DNA from: Schistosoma haematobium
Lineage: Eukaryota > Platyhelminthes > Trematoda > Strigeidida > Schistosomatidae
DNA: 64,000 nt
NCBI RefSeq assembly: GCF_000699445.3
Contig: NC_067196.1
Location: forward strand, 79,288,364-79,352,363
Direction of reading: 5' to 3'
The notes under the pieces are model-generated. The model made no database searches and was not told the origin of the DNA. It was given only the letters and a program-made list of their open reading frames with translations. The stretch's first letter is position 1. Every line of letters starts with the position of its first letter. Below, piece by piece: positions 21,218-33,959 of this stretch. A program made the position numbers and the translations under genes.

Positions 21218-21929
21218 TAGTGAGCTGTCAGTTCCATGAGTTAACTAGCCATATCTATTACTTCAATAGGTCAAGGTTATGGGCATTGACGAACAAAAAA
21301 CAAACACTTGTTCAATAAAGATACAAGATGAAGTTTAAAACAAACAAGCAAACAAAGTAGGCATATAATTTAAAAGATTTAGATTTGATGTTATAATTAA
21401 GGTAGTGTAATGTATATGAACGAGACAAATTTGAAGTAATTTTAAACTAACTAATATTGTAAATGTCCTTTTTTTTCTCCATTGTAATTCATCAACCAAC
21501 AATCAGTGAAATAAACCCCTCTTGGTATTAGGGAAAATTTTATTTTGTAATAGTTTATGGATTCTATTGTTAATAAAATACTTTCATAATGTATAGTAGA
21601 AGCCTAAATCTGTTGTTTTATTCAAAGTATTATTTACTTGTGATATCCTTAAAACTGTTAATAATTTTAAGCATACATTTGAATAATGAAGTGTTATTTT
21701 ACCAATATTTCTGGGATTAGCATTAAGTGAATAAGCTGGCCATACAAGGAGGTAGTAATAGTAATAAACCCCAATAGGTGTTTTGTCATAACTTGTGATT
21801 TTGTGCCCCTATCAATATATAACGTAATGATACCGCTAATTAGAGAACAGTGACTTATCGACAGCACGAATGACACACAAAACCCGTACAAGCAGTCTAG
21901 AGTCCCTATCGGTCCTGCTTCCTGTCTAG

Positions 21930-22045
21930 CCCTGACTGTTCAGTCCAGAACACTAATCTCAGCCTCTGAGATATGAATAATATATTTCAAACATACTATG
22001 TTTATGTGCAAACTAAACAGACCATATCGTATCATAAAATAAGAA
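21930..22045 (+). repeat. Dispersed repeat shared with 57265-57365
   Basis: Shares GTCCAGAACAC, ATCTCAGCCTC, ATATTTCAAACATACT and TGTTTATGTGCAAA-like text, in the same order, with 57265-57365. Family unknown. Confidence 0.5.
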
Positions 22046-23334
22046 ACAACATTTGTACAAGATTTATCCAGAAGTGGCTGTGAATGTGGAAGATAGTAAT
22101 TGATAGAGTAGGCATAACTCAAAAACGGTAAGTCATATAATAATTGTTCATGGGTCAAAATAAAGCTTGTAATAAGAAGAATGTGAATATGAATAGTTTA
22201 GTTACTTAACAATTATACAATAAAAATATTTGTATCGTATTAGTCAAGAAATAGACTCCAGCAGTTACCACTCATTATTCTCACGGGGATATAACGTATT
22301 TGCAGGAGCTAAGGAATTCAACCTGTGTGATAGCTTTTCACAGAGGAATCTGAACGAGTTTGTATCACTATATTAATGCTTTAATATACACTTTCTCGCA
22401 TCTGACAACTCAGTGATTTCCGTAAACTAAATCACCTAGTTTTAAACAGCATCTGATCGAATGACAAGGTAAGCAACATGGAATCATGTCCTGATGTCTA
22501 TCCCAATTTAATGGTCGGTTACATTTAGGATTTCTGTATTTTTTAAAAACTTATTGCATACACTGAAAACACTTAAAGTATAAGAATTTAGTTCAAAATG
22601 GGTGCCACTTTAATGTACTGGATGTAATTAGATGTTTGCTCAAGTGTTATTTATAAATTTAAGTTTTGTAAGTCATAGAAAAATATTCACTATTATAATT
22701 ATCCAAAATCAAGTGTATCTAAACAACATAAATCAAGGGATTGTTTGTTACTGTGTGACTTAACATAAACACAAATAGTTAATCGAGAATAACACCACAA
22801 ATAACAATTTTATTTGAAATGCTATATTTGGATAATAACTTTTCATTTCATAGGACCTATTTATACTTCAGTATTACATCTTATTCTCATCTGAATGAAA
22901 ATGCTCAATAATATTATTCAAAAATATAAGGTACTTCGTAAGATTATTTGGTAACGGAAATTTCTGTTATAATATCTTTGTGGTGTTTGAATGAACTAAT
23001 GATTCCTTTGTACTTGTTGAATGCTTGATTTCGAATTCCAAATACAATTCATTCGTTCGTGTTTATCTGGTATTTCTTGATCCGATTACGTTATTTCTGG
23101 GATTCTTAGTTCGTACTATAATTCAAATACTCTCAATCATCATAATCTGTCAACAAATTTATCAATGTATACCAACCAATATCTATTTCTAATCAATTTA
23201 ATATTATTAACTAAGAATATTTTCAGTAAATTCAATTAATGCTTCATTGTGTAAGACTCTTCTAGGCAAACTGATATAAGCAAAATAATAATACTATTCA
23301 GGTTTTTTTATAACGTTTTTGTTTAAATTATAGA

Positions 23335-23395
23335 TATGGATGGTTTGGTCGTAGAGCTTTCATCATTCTTCTGAACGACATTATCAGCACACACT
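23335..23395 (+). repeat. Dispersed repeat fragment (GGATGGTTTGGTCGT family)
   Basis: Reads GATGGTTTGGTCGTAGAGC, TTTCATCATTCTTCTGAACG, ACATTATCAGCACACACTTC. Its start matches the end of 41388-41470 and its middle matches 18300-18345, so the three are overlapping pieces of one longer repeat. Confidence 0.6.
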
Positions 23396-24014
23396 TCAGA
23401 TAGATATAAGTTCCTCCATATAGTACATAAGAACAGATGAGTAAAAATATCAGTCATATCTCCATTTTTCTAGTTGAATAAGTGTTCATATTTCTGAATA
23501 TCAAAATGATTTACATTAATTATCAATTTATACACTAAAAGCTTTCCTGCAATAATAAATTTTATTGTACAGGAAAGTTTGTATTGTGCCATGTATAAGT
23601 GAAAACATATATTGATATCAATTTATCATGTGATTTATGTGTACAAACAAGATTACATTCATATTAAGCTAACAATTAATCGAACTCATTAGCTTAACGG
23701 ATAATGAGTTGGGAATTTGAAGTAAAAGTTATGTATATATATTTCTCATTCGAATATGAATATCAACACTTGAGTGTAGGTATATCCAGTTAACGAATTC
23801 TAAAATAGAATAAATAGCACAATCTACATTCCTTTACTAGTTACTATTCAATTTAACTCTAATAATATATCATGTTATTAGTATTATTATTGTTTGAAAA
23901 CTAATCAATAAATTATTTTATAATTAAATTGTTCATAATCCGTCAAACGATAGGCTAAATGAAAATGAGCTTAAAATCGAATGTAAGCAATTACTTATTG
24001 ACCTATAATAGTAT

Positions 24015-24017
<3 letters not shown>

Positions 24018-24073
<56 letters not shown>
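24018..24073. repeat. (AT)n microsatellite
   Basis: About 55 bp of AT dinucleotides. Confidence 0.95.
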
Positions 24074-24076
<3 letters not shown>

Positions 24077-24145
24077 ACATGGATGAATGACCTTAAAATG
24101 TACCAAGTGTTATATTTCTTCTTATTCAAATGGATCAAAACAAAG

Positions 24146-24193
24146 AGTAATAATAATAATAATGATAATAATAATAATAATAGTAATAATAGT
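24146..24193. repeat. (TAA)n tract
   Basis: Interrupted TAA/TGA/TAG trinucleotide run. Confidence 0.85.
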
Positions 24194-24407
24194 AAACTTT
24201 GTAAGCTGATATAAACAGATAGTTGTATAATGAATATTTAACAGTCTACTTAAATGAACTATTGATAATTTACTATGAATAAAAACAATTTAACAGATAT
24301 GTGTGCTTTCATTTAAACATATTTGAAATGTTAATTTTAAACAACAACAAAAAATAATTTCAGCCAATATTTAGAATAATTTTTAATTATGACAGAATTA
24401 AAGTAAT

Positions 24408-25125
24408 TAACAGGATGGGGGTTGTGGAGATTATTAAGTTTTTTCATTACATTGAGATCATGAACCGATTGATGTTAGATCACCGTTGAAAACCTGGAAG
24501 CACTGGACAGCCACTTCGTCCTATTGTGGGGCTCCTCAACAGTGTGCATCCACGATCCCACTAGCGGGATTCAAACCCAGGGCCTCCGGTCACGCGCACG
24601 AACGTCTAACCTACTGGACCATTGAGACGGGATATAATGGTGTTAATGTCTAACACCAACCAATCCATGAAATCGTGCGACCATCTTCCATTGTACTGGG
24701 GTAGATACCTGTCTCTGACCGACACGGATTAGCTCCACTGATCACGGCTTCTCACTAGAATAATAGTAATTTTATGAAGATTACCGAATTTCATTATATT
24801 GAAATCATGAATAATTTGTATATTATGTTGAAAGTTATATTATTTGATCTTATTGAAATGATCAAAGTTATTAAATGTTTTAAATGGAGTAAATTAAATT
24901 TTAAAATATAGGAAGTTTTCAATGTGAGTTATTCAATTCCTTCTGAGGATTCCCACAATAGAACGTAACGGCCGTCTAGTGTTTCCAGGTTTTCAATTGG
25001 TGGTCTAACATCAATCGGTTCATGATCTCAATCAATGACAAATATTCCTTCTTCGATCTAATTCTAGCAATCGAATACAATGTGAGTATATGAAATAAAA
25101 GTATTGAGATAGTTATTTATGTCAA
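24408..25125. mobile_element. Composite hammerhead-SINE unit C2
   Basis: The reverse complement of C1. It has an inverted full SINE (tail from 24414, ribozyme about 24500-24552, tRNA-like block about 24560-24640, head to about 24760), the AT-rich spacer (about 24761-24945), then a sense ribozyme and tail (about 24940-25040), and a further stretch of about 85 bp shared with C3. C1 and C2 are nearly identical through the spacer and share ribozyme changes (TTGAGGA, GAAGT in the inverted copy; GTAAC in the sense copy). Neither ribozyme should be active by the known core rules. Confidence 0.8.
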
Positions 25126-25313
25126 TTGTATTCTATCGTTATGACCTTTATGTTTGTCGTTTTTCTTCATATCTGTCAACTGGACAATTAGATGACCCAT
25201 AAACTATTTTCTTCCTTACCTCTTGATTAGTACATAACCTCATTTGTTATTTAGTCTCGAATCCATGTTATGATGCAATCTTTTCTATCCTCCTATAGAC
25301 ATATTTTTCCAGA

Positions 25314-25317
<4 letters not shown>

Positions 25318-25357
<40 letters not shown>
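25318..25357. repeat. (AT)n microsatellite
   Basis: About 40 bp of AT dinucleotides. Confidence 0.95.
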
Positions 25358-25359
<2 letters not shown>

Positions 25360-28300
25360 TGTACAGCTTAAGTAAATGATTTCGTCGAAAAGAGAATTCT
25401 CTTCGCTGAATTCTCTTTTTCTTATTGAGTGTCACTTGATTCTATTTGTTTCTACAACCATTTTGGTACAAGTTCACACACTCTAATTTTGAAATCGCGA
25501 TTTCTCCTCCCTATGTATGTGTGATTACACACGTTTAAATTGGTAAACACAGTGGGATGACACAATCATTTTGATGTCTTTTAGGTTTTGGATAAAGTGT
25601 GCACCTTGTTCTTTCTTTGATAATGGCCTTTGCTGCGCAATACGTTTTGTTGATGACCGATTTAAGTCTTTGCTTCTATAAAGGGCTATTTGAATCACCT
25701 TTAAATAGAGTCCCTTGTTTTGAAATTGCTTGAAATCATCTGATTTTTCTTTGTGTCTTCTGGAAGCTGTATAATTCAAAGTAGTTTATAGATATAGTCC
25801 CTCATGAATAGATTCATTTTGATAAATATACAAACGACATTGAATTTCAATTGTCATTTAGTATTTAGATGAAAAAAATACCGCAGCCAGAATCTCAGAG
25901 GTTCTATCTTTTAAGAAAGAAATTTGTTTTTCAGAAAGCGTGAAATTCGATTCTTCGGAATTATAGAGTTTTGTCCAGACATTTTATTATTTTGTCATAA
26001 TAATCTTACTTACAAAAGGAAGTAATATTGACATAAAGATTTGTGAACATATCGATATTCAGTAATATACTTCCGATTGTCAATTTAAAAAGTCATTTCA
26101 TAGAATCTACATTAATCTATTCTTCAAATTTGAAAGATTGACTACAGACTATAAAAGTTATTTCATTAGCTTATTTTGTCAAAGTAATGTGTGTTAGTTT
26201 CAAACTAAATTTTTATTAACATTATACCCTAGAGATTATTGATGATATTAAAAACAAAAGCAAGTGGGGAAACTATAGGGGTTCAACTACTCATTAATTG
26301 AGTTTTAGTTAGACTAACCATTTACATACATTCTTATAAGATCGTTTAGAGTTCTATAGTAATATTCAATTAATTTGCTTTCGAATGATTAATCCATTAT
26401 TACAGTAGGTTTTACAAAATATGCTCTAAATTTATTGATCTTTCCTGTGAAAAATTATATTAGTGTGATGATCTTATCAATTATTCTGATTTGAACATTT
26501 GTCTATGCTTCCTTCACTAAGAACAATAAGTGGAGTATTGTTTAAGATTGGTCAGTTTAAGATATTGTGAAACTTCAACATAACTAAATTGGTTTGCTTA
26601 CCTGAAATATATTCATCGCTCACAATGAAATACTGCTTTTCTTTTCCTAAACATACAGCAACCTCTGGGTTTATCCGAACGGCAGGAATTTTAAATAGAA
26701 TACTTCAAAAAATCGTATTTGAAAGAGATATTTTTAAACAAGATCAAATTTCTGTTGTGGCAACTTCGTAAGGAAACTATTTATCATGAGCAGTTTTGTT
26801 TATTAACTTTAGAAAGACTGAATGATTTATTAACGATATAAGTGTCCCCCATTACTAACATACCTGTTATCACATTCTGTTATACACAAACCATTTTCAT
26901 TTGAAAAGCGTTCCTTTTATAACTGATAAATGTTTGTTTTTCAAGCTGTCAAATATTGCTTTCAGTCATTTACAAATATTTATTACATTTACATTCTGAT
27001 TGTTGTTCGGCAACTTTGGGTGTTAAGTTGTTGAAAATGATTCAATGTATAAACAAAATGATCAAAAATAACGGATTTTGACCCTCTATTGATATATGAC
27101 TAATTGATTTGTGTAAGCTTCCTTGTGATTAGCTCAGAGAGAGAGAGAGAGAGAGAGAAGAGTTGGTAGTTTGCGCACTCTCTCTTTGGATATCTAGATT
27201 TACATCACACTTCATGCAATAGTAGGCTGACCTTGGTCATTAAAAGACATGGATGTATCATTCAGACATAGCGTATACAGTAACTATTTTGAAATTTACA
27301 GTTCCATATATCTTCTGAAATGTGTAAAACTATTTTTAATAGAAATAATCATCCAAGATCAAAAACTATAAAACCATTCGCCCTGGTTACAAAAAGTATA
27401 AAATAATTAGTGAATTTAGTTTGTCATTACTTTCTATAAGATTAATAATCTTTGGTTAAACAACATCAGTTTAAGCATATGTAGAACATCCGATTAAGAA
27501 TATAATGTATCTCAATAGTTATGAACATGATTGCAATGAGCTTGAATTTCCTGAGATCAAGTGTTGTACATATTTTCATCGGCATTTCCGTTAGACGAAC
27601 AATTGATGGATATAGTTATTGTTGTTGTTTTTAGCATTTCCTTTTCATTGAATCATGTGTACTCAATAGAATTATTTAGCTTCAAAGTCATATTTACTAA
27701 CATGATTGATTAACCGAGAGCATGTGATGAGAATATCGTATCAGAAAACTGTCTAGAATATCGGCATTTAAAAAATATCTGTACAAGCTTTTTGCTGTAT
27801 AAGCTTTATAATTTATACAAAAACATACGTTTTTGATGTTTGATAGAATGAATCAGAGTGTCGGGGAACATTTATCATTGTCAATAGATCACTTATACTT
27901 TTGTTCTGCTTGAAATAAGCATGTTAACTTCTAGTGTAAATTACTTATTGTAATGTACCATGAGTTTTTAGTTTTTTAATAGTTGAACTTTCGTTATTAA
28001 AACATTAGAAATAAGTGGCAGTGTTTTGGAATATATCGGAACTTATAACTGGTGTTTACACATAACCTCAGAATAAAATCAAGTACTATGAAGTTTTGTG
28101 ACGAGCATGATATGGCTAAACTATGGAGTTAACACAAAATAGTTTACATTGCAAATAAATCAGTAAGCTTGACAACTACCAATTGTCATCGTTGATATAT
28201 GTCTGGTTCTTGGGTTGTGTAAATTACAACCGTAATCACTTCACACTAAAACTTCAACAATTAAGGCACTTTTGAAGCTGCATGATTCTCACGAACAAGT

Positions 28301-28585
28301 AAAATATGTTATTACTTTATTATATTTATAACAAATTGTTTATCTGAAGCAAGTGAATAATGAGTAGTCAAGTAGACTGACAAAATAAGACCTTAGGTAA
28401 TCGCATGAGCTGTTTCAATGACTGTCTTGAAAATAATTCAGAACAGTTGAGGAAAATGATCAAAACCGTTAGGGATTAATTCATCCGTATTTGTTGTTCG
28501 AGTCGTTCCATTGATGTATGGGATCGCAATTGATTAGTCACTTTTAGGCACGTGTTCAGATTGCTTCGATATTGTCATTATGTTA
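25358..28585. other. AT-rich gap of about 3.2 kb
   Basis: Open frames at 25525-25779 (minus) and 26589-26771 (plus) have no recognisable domain. A short perfect inverted pair (AAGAGAATTC around 25391-25410) and a (GA)n tract at 27134-27160 are the only visible structures. Confidence 0.45.
27134..27160. repeat. (GA)n microsatellite
   Basis: About 26 bp of GA dinucleotides. Confidence 0.9.
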
Positions 28586-28599
28586 CAGATATTATAAGA

Positions 28600-28890
28600 A
28601 GAGATGGATAGTCGGTAGTAGTGGGATCCAGGATGTGCATTCACCACATTTGGGACTCATCAACTGGACGTGTCTGCATCATAATGTTGACGTTCACTCC
28701 AGGACTCGAATACATTACCTTTCAGTTTGCATGCCATCTCAATCATTACACAAGTCAGAGGGTGTCTGAACTCAGTAGCTAAATAGATAACGTGATGGCG
28801 TTTGGAGTAGACGGTGTTGGGTTGAATTTCCGTAGTGAACATCCACTCTGACATGCAGGTAAATCCAGCTAACGTGTCTCATAGTTAGGG
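28600..28890. mobile_element. Head-to-head pair of Smα-like fragments
   Basis: The left part (28604-28745) is an inverted Smα hammerhead and head; on the minus strand the ribozyme reads TTGATGAG and GAATG, both core-damaging. The right part (28770-28890) is a sense head (AACGTGATGGCGTTTGGAGT, GAACATCCACTCTGACATGC) that stops after CCAGCTAACG, before the GAAAC block. Shows that Smα also forms inverted pairs here. Confidence 0.65.
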
Positions 28891-28984
28891 ATTAATTTAT
28901 TGTTATTAAGGGAAATGATTTTGAATACTTTTTTATTTGACTGGCAGATTATTTAAATTTGTGGCAGTAGTTTATAATTCTGGT

Positions 28985-29206
28985 CCACCAGGGTGCCTGG
29001 TACCTGTGTGGTTGCGCCACAGGATTGAGCTGTACTATTCAGATTGTAGCATTAGAGCCTATACGGTGTCTGGTTCTCCTGCTAAACGGGGTTGAGCTGT
29101 ACTGTTTGAGTTGTCACGTGAAAGTCCGGATGGTATCTAGTTCTCCTGAAAACCAATGTAAAATTACCCTGGCCCACAAGGGTATATTATATAACTAACT
29201 AACTAA
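28985..29206 (+). repeat. GC-richer repeat with two ~70-bp units and (TAAC)n end
   Basis: Two related units (TTGAGCTGTACT...GGTGTCTGGTTCTCCTG and TTGAGCTGTACT...GGTATCTAGTTCTCCTG) begin near 29027 and 29092, and the block ends in ATAACTAACTAACTAAG. The simple tail suggests the 3' end of a non-LTR retrotransposon, family not identified. Confidence 0.55.
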
Positions 29207-30402
29207 GTTTAAAATTCAACAAGTATATCCACAAGTTTGATGTTTTAAATGAGGATGTGATGAGTATAATGTGGAAAATATAGATCAAGGCTAGAGAAAC
29301 GTGTTTTAAATACAATTCTTTTCAAGTCATTCAAAATAAGATTTCTTACAGTTTCGTCTGAATATATTTTAAAGAACCTTGTAACTCATTGTTTATAAAT
29401 ACAGCTAGACAAAGAAACAGAACTTTTTTGAAAGCCTAATTTTGAAAGTGCCAATATCATCATATTTGGAAATAAAGAATGTCGTACGTTTACCATTAAC
29501 AAACTTTGCTGTGTAAGAGATTTTTCTGGTACATGTAAAGTGTAATGAATCCTCATATTTTACCTTAAAAAAAAACAACCGTTGGTTGTAATTGAAGTAA
29601 CTACCAAACCCTTTAAACTCAAAAATAAAATCTTTCGATGTTGAGTTAACAGAACTGACTTCAAAATATTTGAAGGAAATAACTGTATTTTCATGAAACT
29701 ATTCAATCATCATCTTTATTTGCAATGACTTTACTTCTTTCATTGATGTTTTGTAATCGTACAACTTTTATAACTCGGATATGCTAAACACAAATAATTT
29801 TAATTAAGCTAATAACCTATATTGATTAGATAATTAAGTGACATTATTTTATCATAAGGCCAATATATATTATAAGATGTACTTTGAGAATATGGTTAAA
29901 CAATATCACAGTAACGAAGATGATAAATAGATGGGTTATTCATTTCACTCAAATGATTAAATATAAGGGATAAGATAGAAAATAAATGTTTTCTTTCGAA
30001 ATGTTAAAACAAAACAAAATTGAATTAATCTAATTATTTTTTTAGTACATACGCATATTAACCAATCAGATTGCTGGAAAGTATTTTAACCAATCAACAA
30101 CTTCTCTTTAGAATTTCAAATTATCTCTATCATTAATTTATTTAATAAGTTATTTATTTATTTTTGGAATAAAAATCGGTGGAAACATACAGTTTCTAAA
30201 TTTTCTTATAATAAATTCAATGAAATGGATTAAATGTTTCTAATTTTTTTGTATGGATTTTTTCCCAAGTCATTTTCAATGATTATCCGTAAGTACTTAT
30301 TACATTGGGACAGTTGAATGTTTCTATAGAAAGAAAAACAAAAATATATATGGAATCTGTTTTGTAAAAATAAATTTGTAATTATTTCATAGATTAATTT
30401 AA
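29207..30402. other. AT-rich gap without recognised features
   Basis: Nothing supported; open frames here are short and lack motifs. Confidence 0.45.
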
Positions 30403-30747
30403 AATAGTTGAAATCATGAGTCAATTGAAGCTAGACTATCATGGAAAACCTGGAAGCACTGGACGGCCGTTTTGGTCCTAGTATGGGATTCTTCAGCAGT
30501 GAAGTTAGAAATTAACACCGTCGGATGACGACTCAGTGGTTTAATGGTTAAGCGCTTGCGCGTGAGACTGATAGGTGCTGGATTCGAATACTGCGTGGCG
30601 AGGTCATGGATGTGCACTGCTGAGAAGTCTCACAATAAGACGAAATGGCTGTCCAGTGCTCCCAGGTTTTCCATGGTGGTCTAGCTTAAATTGACTCATG
30701 ATTTCAACTATTGAAATTTCTAAAATCTCTACAAAACTCCTGATAAT
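30403..30747. mobile_element. Foldback hammerhead-SINE unit
   Basis: An inverted tail plus ribozyme (30403-30503) faces a full sense SINE: tRNA-like block (GACTCAGTGGTTTAATGG, then B-box-like GGATTCGAATAC), ribozyme about 30612-30662 and complete tail to 30747. The sense ribozyme reads CTGAGAA (G8 lost). The inverted one has CTGAAGA but CAAAAC in place of GAAAC. Neither is expected to cleave. Confidence 0.75.
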
Positions 30748-30961
30748 TAAAAGTACTCATTTTATATGTATAACTTTTATTTTAACTAATTAAATTTCTA
30801 AATTACGGAAGATAATAAATTAATAAGAATATTTATGGTATATTTTTAAAAATTTAACTTCGTATCATACATTCAAGAAAGCCTTAACGAAAAATGATTT
30901 AATGAAGTTTAACATTCCATAACATTGAGTTGAATCACTTTTGAATCACTTTTTCATCTAA

Positions 30962-31050
30962 ATCAGTCAGTCAGTAACAACCTAGAACTTCGTACATACG
31001 TACATCAGTTCGCGTTGCCACACCACTACATTTTAATGTTGTTTAGTAGT
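30962..31050 (-). mobile_element. RTE 3' end fragment
   Basis: On the minus strand it reads TGGTGTGGCAACGCGAACTG, GTACGAAGTTCTAGGTTGTT, then (ACTG)n, matching the 3'UTR and tail of the RTE at 19453-20303. Extremely 5'-truncated insertion. Confidence 0.75.
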
Positions 31051-31606
31051 TAGGAATTAAGACAATTATGAATAAACAAGTGTATGAGTTTAATCATCAT
31101 CATCATGTTATTCATTGTTCTGTTAGAAAGAAATAAAACCCAATACTTTATTAATAAAAACAGTCATGATAGCGGTATACATTAGTCGATTGAAATTTAT
31201 TGTCTACTATAGAGAGAAATTAAGTTTGATTTCATCCATTACTTTCAAGTTTACATAGCTAATTTATCTGAATTAAGTAAGCGTTTTAAACCAATTGAAT
31301 TTTTTGTTCCTCAATCAGTTTAGTTTTCTACTTATCACGCTTTATGAAGCGCAATGATTAGTATAAATTCTTTACTTTTTCTTTTAGAAAAAAATTATTG
31401 TTTTAAATCTGGCGAGAAAAATATTTAATCCTAATTTGAACGAATTATTTTAAAAAACGATATAACAATACTGTTACGCTTTTACAAGATCAGCTAAAAC
31501 CACTATGTTGAGTACTGTATTGAGTACAAGTCATAAACGAACTAAAATGAATCAAGCGATGTATTCTGTTTGTTTAATCTTCCCAAATTAGTATCATTGA
31601 TAATTA
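31051..31606. other. AT-rich gap
   Basis: No supported feature. Confidence 0.4.
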
Positions 31607-31775
31607 TCAGTAGGCTAAGTGTTCGCGCGCGAGATTGAAGGCCCTGGGTTCGAATCCCTAGAGTGGGATCGTGGACGTGTACTGTTGAGGAGTCCCACGA
31701 TAGGACGAAATGGCCGTCCAGTTCTTCCAGGTTTTCACTGGTGGTCTAACATCAATCGGTTTATGGTTTCAATAA
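31607..31775 (+). mobile_element. Hammerhead-SINE, 5'-truncated
   Basis: Sense copy starting inside the tRNA-like block (GTTCGCGCGCGAGATTGAAG, B-box-like GGGTTCGAATCCC), with the ribozyme at about 31678-31730 and a tail of the CTAACATCAATCGG subfamily. The ribozyme reads TTGAGGA (C3 to U), GAAAT and GTC. Stem II (GTCC/GGAC) is intact. Confidence 0.75.
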
Positions 31776-32657
31776 AAAAAACAAATGAATTGTTTATCAT
31801 ACTTTACATTCCAATATGTTATGTAGTCTAATTCCTTAAAGAATAATATGCAGTAAATAACTTTGATAATCTAGTATAAAAGATTAGATAGTGTTATTTA
31901 TACAGTTAGATAAGAAAATAAGGATTTGTCATTGATATATTTTATGCTGTTTATTTCATCATTTCAAACTATACAGTAACATAAAACAATTAATTATTTG
32001 AAATGATGAATTAAACATTCCCTTCCTAAATCAAGTTCTATTCCTCAATTTAATGTATATTATTTATAATTATAAATTAAAGAGATAAAATAATCATTTG
32101 TCTCTTAGTCTTATACATACATATTCCTTTTATAAAAAGTAGCTAAATATGTTTATCAAAATTTGTTTGTTTGTTTGTTTATTTTTTACTTTACATTTTA
32201 TTACTGTATACATTTATAAGAATTTATTCATATAATCTAACTTATAATAAGTTTTATGTTGTTCCTGTGGGAAACAAATAGGATAAAAACGGAGTATATT
32301 ATTCACATATTTAAATCTTGTATAATCACTTCTTCATACTTATCAAATATTATTAAAATTATATTAATATTAACAAGATGATAACTATGTATGCTGGTAC
32401 AAACTCTCTCTCTTTCTATCTCTCTATCTCTATGGAGTAGTGATAAATGTAAATAATAACTTTTCAAATTATGTGTTTTTCTATTTTAAAATTATTGATT
32501 TATCAAATTAAGAAAAAACCAAAAAAAAAATCAAAATTTATCTGAAATAAATAAACTTATTATTCTTCACTTTTTTTAAAAAAATTTTGGTCCCATTTTT
32601 TTAATAAAAAAATTCATATTTCCGTTATTTTTAAGGAATTATTAATTGATTTTTAAT
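31776..32657. other. AT-rich gap
   Basis: Only (TTTG)n near 32164-32181 and a CT-rich run near 32404-32432. Confidence 0.45.
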
Positions 32658-33128
32658 GTCAGAAGGGGGGTTTTGTGAAGACTGTATTAATTTTAATAAT
32701 CGAATTCATAATTCAATTGGAGCTAGATCATCATGGAAAAATTGGAAGCACTGGATGGCTGTCTAGTACTCGTATTGAACCCCTTAGCATTGAGCATCAA
32801 TGATCCATCACGTGAGACTTGAACGTAGGATTTTCGGTCTTGCGCGTAAACGCTTAATCTTTAGACTATTGAGCCGGCCAGCGTCCAATAGTGTTAATGT
32901 TTGATTTCAATCAATCAACGAAATTGTGACACCGGCTGGCTTAGTGGTCTAGAGGTTAAGCGTTCGCACGCGAGACCGAAGGTCCTGGGTTTGAATCTCA
33001 CGTGATGCATCGTGGATGTGCACTACTAAAGAGTTCCACACAAGCACTAAATGGCTGACCAGTGCTTCCAGGTTTTCCATGGTGGTCTAGCTTTAATCGA
33101 CTCATGAATTCAACCATTAACTTTAATG
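32658..33128. mobile_element. Two full SINEs head-to-head
   Basis: An inverted copy (32658-about 32930) with tail, degraded ribozyme and tRNA-like block meets a sense copy (about 32935-33128) with its own tRNA-like block (CTGGCTTAGTGGTCTAGAGG, B-box-like GGGTTTGAATCTC), degraded ribozyme (CTAAAGA, CACTAAATGG) and tail. This is the fullest example of the inverted dimer, with a short linker of about 30 bp. Both ribozymes are dead. Confidence 0.75.
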
Positions 33129-33959
33129 ATTTGTTCATTTATAACGCTTATAAAATTTACTGTGAGCTTCAGAAATTCAAAGGCTTGAAACTTAATCCAA
33201 GTTGCCAAACGGTATATTATCAATCATTCGTATATCAGACAAAGAAGGCCAAATGCAGGAATTACTGAGAAGAAAACATATTCAAAATATGAAAAAATGT
33301 CTTATACGACATACTGAGGATTATTTACAGATAAGTCATTAGAAAATACCGTTGATGTTGTCACTATTATATTAAATTTTGTTTCAACATCTGTTGTCCC
33401 ACTAAAATCATTTTTCTAAGTGTTGATCGACTTACTTCTCCACAAATAAAACGATTTCGGACGAAAAAACAAAGAATGTACAACGGGGAAAACTGCATTG
33501 AAGTTTACAAACTAAATGGTTTGATAAAACGTGAGATTAAATATCTGAACTCGATGTTTACCTAGAAGCTTCTATGTTATAGAAACTCTTCAATTATGTG
33601 GGAACTATTTAAACAGTTTGCAGGTGAGAGACGCATTAGACCCAATAACCAGGTGAATTTTATATTTAGACACATTGGAATAAATTTTATTTTTTCTCAA
33701 AACAATGGAAAAATTCTTGCTACCTCCACTTCAACTTCCGATAAAAAATTTAGAGTGATCCAAATTAGATTGCTTAAAAATGTTAAAGAAGCACCTTAGA
33801 TACTGCTATTGTTTCGCATCAAAATATAATATTCATCTTAGAAAAGGGTAGGAAAAATGTTCGATGCTCGGTACAAGATTATAATTGTTCCTTTCAGTCT
33901 GTTACAAGATAACCACTACTTAACAAATTTATCAGCATCAACACCGATAGCAGAATAAA
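33129..33959. other. Gap between SINE dimer and CR1-like relic
   Basis: Short open frames, such as 33596-33799, have no recognisable motif; some of this could be the decayed 5' part of the CR1-like element that follows. Confidence 0.4.

Larger units (their letters stand above)
20861..24407. other. AT-rich region with microsatellites and repeat fragments
   Basis: Aside from the microsatellites and the two dispersed-repeat fragments listed separately, I see no gene. The open frames at 21694-21891 and 21940-22158 (minus) overlap a dispersed repeat. The stretch at about 22260-22490 is less AT-rich but matches nothing I know. Confidence 0.45.

Noticed and set aside
20974..21318. Open frames with Ile/Tyr alternation
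   Set aside because: Direct product of the (AT)n microsatellite.
25385..25420. Inverted pair AAGAGAATTC as a terminator or element end
   Set aside because: Short, AT-rich context, no second copy; not distinguishable from chance.
33596..33799. Small protein-coding gene
   Set aside because: No motif; lies next to a CR1-like relic and may be its decayed upstream part.
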